Positions 1 to 4,643 of a DNA stretch of 5,727 nt are shown here, piece after piece. Position numbers and translations under genes: made by a program. Position 1 is the stretch's first letter. Every line of letters starts with the position of its first letter. The notes under the pieces were generated by a model. The model did not search any database. It worked only from the letters and a program-made list of their open reading frames with translations, and had not been told where the DNA came from. The stretch spans positions 1 to 5,727 of the forward strand of contig JAKVBR010000111.1 of NCBI GenBank assembly GCA_022447165.1. Reading direction: 5' to 3'. This stretch comes from Phycisphaerales bacterium. Lineage in GTDB: Bacteria > Planctomycetota > Phycisphaerae > Phycisphaerales > SM1A02.

Positions 1-2
1 GT

Positions 3-803
3 GATGCTGTGCGTGCAGGGCTCGTTGATGAGAACAGGGGTGTTCGGTTTGTTGCAGTCATGATGATGGGTGAGGCCGAGTTATGTGATAACACCGTGCT
101 GCTTGAACCGTTACTCGACGACCCGTCTCCTTCAGTGCAGGCGGCGGTGTTATGTACGCTCTATAAATGCGGCAAGCAAGTTGACTTGAATCCAATTGGC
201 ATCATGCTCAATAGCAGTGACCCAGAACAGCGTGGCAATGCTGCACTTGTTCTTGGCGAGATGGGTAATACTTCTTCGGTAAGTTTGATTCGCCATGCTT
301 CGCGAACGACGCCGCCTTCAATTCCAACGATTCGGCGACGAGTGATTAATCTTCAAATGGCAGAAGCACTCGTCAAACTTGGGCAAGAAAAAGATTTAGA
401 AATCATTAGAGCGGCAATCTTTAGTTCTCTTCAAGAGGCAGAGATTACGGCGCTCGCTTGCCAAATTGCAGGACGCGTTAATGACGTTCAAATTCTCTCA
501 ACACTTGAAAGTATCGCGGCTTCGCCCGACCGATATCCAGATGAAATTCGCCTTGTTGCAGCATCTTCAATTGCGATGATTAATCCGGAAAAAGTCCCTA
601 CAGAAATCGTGCTAGGGTTTACATCAAGTGATTTTCCGCTGCTTCGAGCTCAAAGTGCAACGACCCTCGGAATTGAAGGCAATCAAGTGAATTTGGGTCC
701 ACTTGCACTCATGCTCAAAGATTCTGACCCAAATGTCCAAATCGCGGCTGCTGGCGCCATTTTACGCATCGATAAGGGCGATTCTGTTGCCGGAGTCCAT
801 TGA
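3..803 (+). CDS. HEAT-repeat protein, 5'-truncated by the window edge
   Basis: Alpha-solenoid (HEAT/armadillo-like) protein, probably a protein-binding scaffold; its partner is unknown. About 265 residues are visible. Recurrent helix pairs of roughly 30 residues are seen, for example VRAGLVDENRGVRFVAVMMM near the start, LLDDPSPSVQAAVL next, LNSSDPEQRGNAALVLGEMG around residues 67-87, and LKDSDPNVQIAAAGAILRI near the C-terminus. Each has the D-P-x-V/Q turn followed by an Ala-rich helix. A GTG at position 9 could be read as a start. However, the frame stays open to the left edge and codons 3-8 (Asp-Ala) extend the first repeat naturally, so the true start very likely lies upstream and any signal peptide is out of view. 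It ends in TGA at 801-803. No membrane segment or catalytic motif is visible. The 135-nt gap and a candidate promoter after it suggest it may not belong to the shape operon. The HEAT fold is confident; the function is not known. Confidence 0.85.
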   Translation, partial: DAVRAGLVDENRGVRFVAVMMMGEAELCDNTVLLEPLLDDPSPSVQAAVLCTLYKCGKQVDLNPIGIMLNSSDPEQRGNAALVLGEMGNTSSVSLIRHASRTTPPSIPTIRRRVINLQMAEALVKLGQEKDLEIIRAAIFSSLQEAEITALACQIAGRVNDVQILSTLESIAASPDRYPDEIRLVAASSIAMINPEKVPTEIVLGFTSSDFPLLRAQSATTLGIEGNQVNLGPLALMLKDSDPNVQIAAAGAILRIDKGDSVAGVH

Positions 804-828
804 CAATATTCCCTTATCAGGGTACAAA
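800..828 (+). promoter_or_regulatory. Candidate sigma70-type promoter for the coiled-coil gene
   Basis: A perfect -35 hexamer TTGACA lies at 800-805, overlapping the TGA stop of the HEAT gene. After a 17-nt spacer comes TACAAA at 823-828, which matches 4 of 6 positions of TATAAT but lacks the important final T. Transcription would begin near 835, giving a leader of about 100 nt before the GTG at 939. The -10 hexamer falls inside the inverted repeat GGGTA-CAAAA-TACCC (820-834). The call rests on sequence match alone, and planctomycete promoters are poorly defined. Confidence 0.4.
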
Positions 829-834
829 ATACCC
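811..834. repeat. Two overlapping short inverted repeats around the candidate -10 box
   Basis: CCCT (811-814) pairs with AGGG (819-822) around a 4-nt loop. GGGTA (820-824) pairs with TACCC (830-834) around a 5-nt loop. The two share GGG at 820-822, so they are mutually exclusive. The stems are short and there is no U-run directly after them, so a terminator is unlikely. They could be a protein site at the promoter or chance structure. Confidence 0.35.
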
Positions 835-846
835 CCAAAGAAAAGA

Positions 847-901
847 CTTAGGGACTTTTTTAATCATTGGTGAATGTTCACCAACCATGTCCAACCCTAA
901 G
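847..901. promoter_or_regulatory. Nested dyad: operator or structured 5' leader
   Basis: The core is an 18-nt near-perfect palindrome TTGGTGAATGTTCACCAA at 867-884, with eight paired positions on each side of a central TG. It sits inside a longer inverted repeat, CTTAGGG at 847-853 and CCCTAAG at 895-901, with a further GAC (853-855) / GTC (889-891) pairing possible. As DNA, the core looks like a binding site for a dimeric repressor. As RNA, it could fold into an outer stem and an inner TTGGTG/CACCAA hairpin with a 6-nt loop. It lies between the candidate promoter and the start of the coiled-coil gene. No regulator gene is in the window to pair with it. Confidence 0.5.
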
Positions 902-924
902 CGTCACTGTTTTAAGAGGTTTTT

Positions 925-932
925 AAAGAGGT
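925..932 (+). promoter_or_regulatory. Ribosome binding site deciding the GTG start at 939
   Basis: AAAGAGGT lies with its GAGG 7 nt upstream of GTG 939. This supports the GTG as the real start, since the next residues lead straight into the membrane anchor. A near-copy, TTTAAGAGGT, sits just upstream at 911-920 but is too far from the start codon to serve it. Confidence 0.65.
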
Positions 933-938
933 AAACTC

Positions 939-1826
939 GTGCACATCTTGACAAAAATATTCATCGTTCTCGTTACGCTCCTTGCAGTTGCAATGGTACC
1001 GCTCGTAGCAACATTCACAATGAACGAAAATAGTTACCGTACGAAGTATCGCGCAGCAGATGATCAGCGACGCGTTGCAACTGTCCGTGCTCAAGATGCA
1101 GAAACATCTCTAGCAGCACAACGAATGCAACTACAACAAGAGATTGACTCAAGACAGGGCACAATTGATTCACTTCGCAGCCAGTCCGCTCAATCACTTG
1201 CAACAATTAGTTCTCTTGAAGCTCGCATCGGAACGCTTGAAGCACAAGTTGCTCAAAGCAATGCGAACTTGCAAACACTTACAAATGCGAGCGATGTCAA
1301 CAGTGAGTTGAAGAAACGTTTCGTTAATGAAAATTACAACCTCAGAGAAGAAGTCATCGATTCAGAACGAATGGTGATGGAAATGGAAGATCAACTTGAG
1401 CAAGCTCGTTATGAGGCAGATGAAGCAAGACGAGCATCTCAAAAATCAAAAGAAGAACGATACAACATGGAGAAGCAACTCGACGCTCTCCAAGCACGCA
1501 TTGATGCATATGTATCAAAGTACGGTGAACTTGAGGCAGTCACAGCAGTTGAGGCAGGCATTGCCCCAGACCGTACGATGACTTCAACAGTCCTTACAGT
1601 TTCACGCAACAATGATGATGTACTCGTTGAAATCAATGCTGGCTCACGAGATGGCGTTCAAGAGGGCTGGATTATGACTGTGGGAGACGACGGCACATTC
1701 CTCGGAAGACTTCAAATCGAAGATGTTGATATCAATCGTTCCATTGGTCGTGTGACACTCGAGGATGCTTCAAGAGGCCTCGTTGTGCCTGGTTCAACAG
1801 TATTCGCGATGAAAGGAAGAAATTGA
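939..1826 (+). CDS. Membrane-anchored coiled-coil protein with MreC-like C-terminal beta domain
   Basis: 295 residues, GTG start. Residues 7-27 form a hydrophobic anchor after a short Lys-containing N-terminus, so the bulk should lie outside the cytoplasm. Residues 35-200 are rich in Ala, Gln, Glu and Arg with heptad spacing of Leu/Ile (such as SLEARIGTLEAQVAQ around 92-106), predicting a long coiled coil interrupted near 120-135. Residues 212-292 are beta-rich: VLVEINAGSRDGVQEGWIMT, then FLGRLQIEDVDINRSIGRV, then VVPGSTVFAM. This follows the pattern VE-[IL]-x-[AG]-G...G-x-[IL]...GR-[VL]. MreC, encoded further down, shows the same pattern at its residues 141-180. Anchor, coiled coil and beta domain in that order is the MreC plan, but mreC itself is clearly present downstream, so this is a separate protein. 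A role in shape or envelope assembly is inferred from context. Proteins of this type recur in planctomycete genomes as hypotheticals, as far as I recall; no symbol is assigned. The gene is followed after 3 nt by the next one. Confidence 0.75.
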   Translation: MHILTKIFIVLVTLLAVAMVPLVATFTMNENSYRTKYRAADDQRRVATVRAQDAETSLAAQRMQLQQEIDSRQGTIDSLRSQSAQSLATISSLEARIGTLEAQVAQSNANLQTLTNASDVNSELKKRFVNENYNLREEVIDSERMVMEMEDQLEQARYEADEARRASQKSKEERYNMEKQLDALQARIDAYVSKYGELEAVTAVEAGIAPDRTMTSTVLTVSRNNDDVLVEINAGSRDGVQEGWIMTVGDDGTFLGRLQIEDVDINRSIGRVTLEDASRGLVVPGSTVFAMKGRN

Positions 1827-1829
1827 CCT

Positions 1830-2015
1830 ATGGCTCAATTCGATACGCCAGTTTCTTCACATTCACCGAGCCCAGACGTCTTCACGACGCTGTTACTCGT
1901 TGCTATGCTTCTGCTTGCAGGTGGCGTTGCTTGGATGTACCTCGTCAATACTGAGCACTCAAAACTCGACGATCGATCAGAAGGTGGCCCACTCGTCTTG
2001 ATTGATACGCAGTAA
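1830..2015 (+). CDS. Small single-pass membrane protein (61 aa)
   Basis: The protein has a Ser/Pro-rich, hydrophilic N-terminus (residues 1-17), one hydrophobic helix at about 18-39 (VFTTLLLVAMLLLAGGVAWM), and a charged C-terminal tail of about 20 residues. ATG 1830 lies 3 nt after the stop of the coiled-coil gene. The purine-rich AAGGAAGA at 1813-1820 is a plausible, slightly distant ribosome site, so the two genes are probably translated together. There are no catalytic motifs, cysteines or lipobox. I take it as real because of the tight coupling, the clean helix and the lack of any competing ORF with better context. Its function is unknown. By context it could be a partner of the upstream coiled-coil protein or a minor component of the Mre machinery. 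Confidence 0.7.
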   Translation: MAQFDTPVSSHSPSPDVFTTLLLVAMLLLAGGVAWMYLVNTEHSKLDDRSEGGPLVLIDTQ

Positions 2016-2028
2016 GTTCGCGTACTCA

Positions 2029-2058
2029 TTCGCTCATAGCTTCAAAATCCCTTATCAT
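2029..2058 (+). promoter_or_regulatory. Weak candidate promoter upstream of mreB
   Basis: TATCAT at 2053-2058 matches the -10 consensus at 5 of 6 positions, including the first two and the last. The best -35 partner is TTCGCT at 2029-2034 (3 of 6) with an 18-nt spacer, which is poor. If it is used, transcription would start near 2065 and the stem-loop at 2071-2090 would lie in the mreB leader. The mre genes may instead be read through from the upstream promoter. Confidence 0.25.
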
Positions 2059-2070
2059 TCTTAAAGAAGA

Positions 2071-2090
2071 CAACTCGCAAGGTCGAGTTG
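2071..2090. promoter_or_regulatory. Stem-loop or operator just upstream of mreB
   Basis: CAACTCG (2071-2077) and CGAGTTG (2084-2090) form a perfect 7-bp stem with the 6-nt loop CAAGGT. It ends 25 nt before the mreB start and 11 nt before its ribosome site. No U-run follows, so it is not an intrinsic terminator. It could be a 5'-leader hairpin, an mRNA-processing or stability element, or a protein-binding dyad. AACTC of its left arm is also complementary to GAGTT at 2105-2109, which overlaps the mreB ribosome site. Confidence 0.55.
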
Positions 2091-2101
2091 ATTGTAGTGA
2101 T

Positions 2102-2107
2102 GAGGAG
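2102..2107 (+). promoter_or_regulatory. Ribosome binding site of mreB
   Basis: GAGGAG lies 8 nt before GTG 2116. It supports this start over later ones, and the resulting N-terminus (MFDKFLSWFS) matches the short amphipathic N-terminus expected for MreB. Confidence 0.75.
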
Positions 2108-2115
2108 TTCACAGA

Positions 2116-3162
2116 GTGTTTGACAAATTTTTAAGTTGGTTCAGTGTGGATATGGGGATTGACCTAGGCACATGCAATACCCTTGTATGTGTTCGCGGTG
2201 AGGGCATTGTGCTCGATGAACCATCAGTTGTCGCCGTTAAGAGAAACACGAATAGAGTGCTGAATAATGGCAATGCCGTTGGTTTCAGCGCGAAAGAGAT
2301 GCTCGGCAAAACGCCCGGGTCAATTACCGCAATTCGTCCTTTGAAAGATGGCGTCATCAGTGACTTTGAAATCACTGAAGCGATGTTGAGTTACTTCATT
2401 CGTAAGGTGAGTGGTCGCGGGCGAGTCATTGGGCCACGAGTTGTGATTGCAGTTCCATCTGGCATTACTGAAGTAGAGAAGCGAGCGGTGCTTGATTCAG
2501 CAGAACGTGCAGGTGCTAGGCGAGTGTATCTTGTAGAAGAACCAATGGCTGCAGGTATTGGTGCTGGTCTTCCGATTGTGGAACCAACTGCGTCAATGGT
2601 TGTTGATATCGGTGGTGGTACGACTGAAGTTGCAATCATGTCACTCGGTGACATTGCAACCTGCGAATCCGTTCGTAAGGCGGGCGATGACTTGGATGAA
2701 GCCATCATCAACTATATGAAAAAGAATTACAGTTTGACGATTGGTGAACAAACTGCAGAGCGAATCAAAATTGAAGTTGGCTCTGCGGCACCGATGAAGA
2801 AAGAAACTACAATTGACGTGCGTGGTCGAGATAACATTACAGGTTTGCCCCGAAAAACAACTGTAACGAGTGAAGAGATTCGAGAATCGCTCTCTGAGCC
2901 AATTCAAGACATTCTCGATGTTGTCACGCGTACGCTTGAGCGTGCTGAACCAGAACTTGCAGCAGACCTCGTTGATAACGGTATTTGCATTGCTGGTGGT
3001 GGAGCACTTCTTCGCGGCATCGATGTTGTGATTTCGAATGCAACAGGGCTGGACGTTCGGATTGCTGAAGATCCATTAACCTGCGTTGCAAGAGGCACTA
3101 GCATTTATCTCGATAACTTAGAACTTTGGAAATCTGTCCTTGAATCTGACATGGGCGATTAA
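2116..3162 (+). CDS. mreB: Rod-shape actin homologue MreB
   Basis: Bacterial actin that forms membrane-bound filaments on the cytoplasmic face and organises sidewall peptidoglycan synthesis. 348 residues, the usual length. An amphipathic N-terminal helix (residues 1-10, with Trp8/Phe9) is suited to membrane binding. The phosphate-1 loop is DLGTCNTLV at 16-24, where most relatives have Ala rather than Cys at position 20. IRPLKDGVISDFEITEAML at 73-91 is typical. The catalytic-region motif VEEPMAAGIGAGLP is at 140-153. The phosphate-2 loop DIGGGTTEVAIMSLG is at 164-178. The adenosine-site motif GGGALLRGID is at 294-303. All nucleotide-binding elements are intact, so it should be functional. GTG start with a good ribosome site. 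mreC follows after 22 nt and mreD after that, the classic order. The structured region upstream is the likely control point. Confidence 0.97.
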   Translation: MFDKFLSWFSVDMGIDLGTCNTLVCVRGEGIVLDEPSVVAVKRNTNRVLNNGNAVGFSAKEMLGKTPGSITAIRPLKDGVISDFEITEAMLSYFIRKVSGRGRVIGPRVVIAVPSGITEVEKRAVLDSAERAGARRVYLVEEPMAAGIGAGLPIVEPTASMVVDIGGGTTEVAIMSLGDIATCESVRKAGDDLDEAIINYMKKNYSLTIGEQTAERIKIEVGSAAPMKKETTIDVRGRDNITGLPRKTTVTSEEIRESLSEPIQDILDVVTRTLERAEPELAADLVDNGICIAGGGALLRGIDVVISNATGLDVRIAEDPLTCVARGTSIYLDNLELWKSVLESDMGD

Positions 3163-3184
3163 CGCTTGATTCGTTTCTGAAAAG

Positions 3185-4069
3185 GTGAATCAATTTCTAA
3201 CATTTCGAAGACCTGTGAAAGCATTGCCGGTTGTGGTGTCACTCACAATTGCGGTTTCACTTTTTCCTGCATCTTGGCTTGGTTGGACGAAGGACATTTC
3301 TGATTTAGTCCGAGTCCCAGTGACCCCACTTTCTCATGTGGGTGTTTTACTCACAGGCTGGATGAGACCTGCTGCTCAACTATCCGATTTGCCAACTGAC
3401 CAAGATGAACGAAACACGCTTGCGATTGCAGAACGAGAGCATTACAGGCAACTCTATCATGCACAGTTATTGCGTTCAACGGAACTCGCTGACATCTTAA
3501 GAGAGTTACAACAGTTGCCTGAATCTGCGCTACGCAATCCGCTCCCGCCAGTATCAGTTCCAGTTGACATCACAGGTATCAATCCACATAACCCTTCTTC
3601 GCCAGTTGAGTTAAAACTTGCTCGCGGTGTGTCCGAGCGAATTGCAGATGGAGATCTTGCAATTGTTGGAAGAGATGTTGTAGGTCGAGTGACAGATATA
3701 GGACTCACTCGCATTTCGCTCTTGCCAACAACGCACTCAAGCCATGGTCATGTTCGCGCATCGATTGTTCCAGCACACCCACAGACGGGTCGGCCACGGA
3801 TACTTGCAACAGTTCTTGCATTCGCAGATGGTGGGCCACACCTATATGCAGAATGCGCTTCATCACTTGATGTTCAGGTTGGCGATTTAGTTGTTATCGA
3901 TGATTCGAGTTGGTCAGAACATGCTAAAGGGCTCATTGTGGGCAAGGTCACTGCAATAAAGCCCATAGATGAAGCGCCGCTTAGGAATGCGCTTGAGATT
4001 ACGCCAAGACGAAAACCAAGAGATGTCGCGCGAGTGATTATCCTTGGCACAACAGAGGGGCATGAGTAA
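3185..4069 (+). CDS. mreC: Rod-shape-determining protein MreC
   Basis: Bitopic inner-membrane protein whose periplasmic part links MreB/MreD to the peptidoglycan synthases. 294 residues from GTG 3185, normal for the family. A basic N-terminus (FRRPVK) precedes a membrane helix at about 13-34. A short helix, probably coiled coil, follows at about 72-112. The two-lobed beta domain begins near 123: VDITGINPHNPSSPVELKLA, then DLAIVGRDVVGRVTDIGLTR at 157-176, a central region, and DLVVIDDSSWSEHAKGLIVG with a final ARVIIL strand. The start is uncertain. The purine run AAAAGG (3180-3185) overlaps GTG 3185, leaving no normal spacer. An alternative in-frame GTG at 3215 would drop ten residues but has only weak GAAG upstream. 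I keep 3185 because it retains the basic residues before the helix. The stop codon abuts the mreD start (TAAATG). Confidence 0.92.
   Translation: MNQFLTFRRPVKALPVVVSLTIAVSLFPASWLGWTKDISDLVRVPVTPLSHVGVLLTGWMRPAAQLSDLPTDQDERNTLAIAEREHYRQLYHAQLLRSTELADILRELQQLPESALRNPLPPVSVPVDITGINPHNPSSPVELKLARGVSERIADGDLAIVGRDVVGRVTDIGLTRISLLPTTHSSHGHVRASIVPAHPQTGRPRILATVLAFADGGPHLYAECASSLDVQVGDLVVIDDSSWSEHAKGLIVGKVTAIKPIDEAPLRNALEITPRRKPRDVARVIILGTTEGHE
4055..4060 (+). promoter_or_regulatory. Ribosome binding site of mreD inside mreC
   Basis: GAGGGG ends 9 nt before ATG 4070 and lies within the last codons of mreC. It fixes the mreD start and indicates coupled translation. Confidence 0.7.
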
Positions 4070-4639
4070 ATGCGAATCATCGTTCTTTTCATCGCAGCTG
4101 TGCTCGCACTCGCGTTTGACTCTGGCTTTTCAGGGCTGTTTACACTGAAATCATTAGGCAACATTACACCAATGGCAATGCCATGCGTCGTTGTGTTTGT
4201 AGCACTCTTTGCGCCCGAAATCACGGCACTTATAACTGTTCTGTTGCTAGGTGTCCTTGTAGATTTGTCTCCGGGCTATGGGGATTTAGCAGATGGAGCA
4301 TATCTCATTGGACCTCACGCTCTTGGATTTTTCGTTACTGGACTATTTATCATGAAGTTTAGAAACGTGGTCTTCAGAAGACGCATTCTTACAATAGTGG
4401 TGTTTGCAGTTGGTTGTGTATTAGTTACTGGGGCAGTGGAAGCGCTCGTGCTAATCATCCGTGGTTTCATGCCGTGGACACCTCCGATAACAAGTGGTGG
4501 GTTTGGAGCATTCTTAAAATTGATTGGATCATCGATCTATACAGGCATTTTCGCCGTACCAATTGGGTGGTGTTTATTGTCTACCATAGGTATATGGAGA
4601 TTCCATTCACCAACGGGTCGTCGGGCAACATGGAGATGA
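4070..4639 (+). CDS. mreD: Rod-shape-determining membrane protein MreD
   Basis: Polytopic inner-membrane protein that partners MreC in the elongation machinery. 189 residues, within the family's usual range. Hydrophobic segments are at about 3-20, 34-48, 50-66, 77-95, 106-131 and 150-172, giving five or six membrane passes. The family hallmark region is recognisable as LLLGVLVDLSPG (58-69, with the conserved Asp) followed by GPHALGFFVTGLF at 81-93. A basic loop, FRNVVFRRR (97-105), should be cytoplasmic. Sequence identity in MreD is always low, so the call leans on the position directly after mreC (no gap), the length, the topology and these two motifs. The last codons contain the ribosome site of the next gene, which starts 4 nt after the stop. 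Confidence 0.88.
   Translation: MRIIVLFIAAVLALAFDSGFSGLFTLKSLGNITPMAMPCVVVFVALFAPEITALITVLLLGVLVDLSPGYGDLADGAYLIGPHALGFFVTGLFIMKFRNVVFRRRILTIVVFAVGCVLVTGAVEALVLIIRGFMPWTPPITSGGFGAFLKLIGSSIYTGIFAVPIGWCLLSTIGIWRFHSPTGRRATWR
4632..4635 (+). promoter_or_regulatory. Ribosome binding site of the GlmU-like gene
   Basis: GGAG within the last codons of mreD lies 8 nt before ATG 4644. It supports that start and coupling to mreD. Confidence 0.6.
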
Positions 4640-4643
4640 GTGC

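Noticed and set aside
9..11. GTG at position 9 as the true start of the HEAT-repeat gene
   Set aside because: The frame stays open to the left edge, the upstream codons continue the first repeat, and no ribosome site can be seen in the 8 bases available.
841..861. AAAAG ... CTTTTTT as an intrinsic terminator of the HEAT gene
   Set aside because: The stem would be five pairs, mostly A-T, with a 9-nt loop. The T-run is real (856-861), but no GC-rich stem precedes it.
912..1206. Minus-strand reading frames opposite the coiled-coil gene start
   Set aside because: Cys- and His-rich translations with no family resemblance and no ribosome sites. They are shadows of a well-supported + strand gene.
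1396..1581. 61-codon + strand frame inside the coiled-coil gene
   Set aside because: It is an out-of-frame reading of a Gln/Lys-rich coiled-coil region, with no ribosome site or independent support.
2120..2125. TTGACA inside the first codons of mreB as a promoter -35 box
   Set aside because: No reasonable -10 hexamer occurs 16-18 nt downstream, and it lies within conserved coding sequence.
2391..3104. Long minus-strand open frames opposite mreB
   Set aside because: They mirror the codon usage of a strongly conserved gene and show low-complexity Ser/Thr/Ala composition with no recognisable domain.
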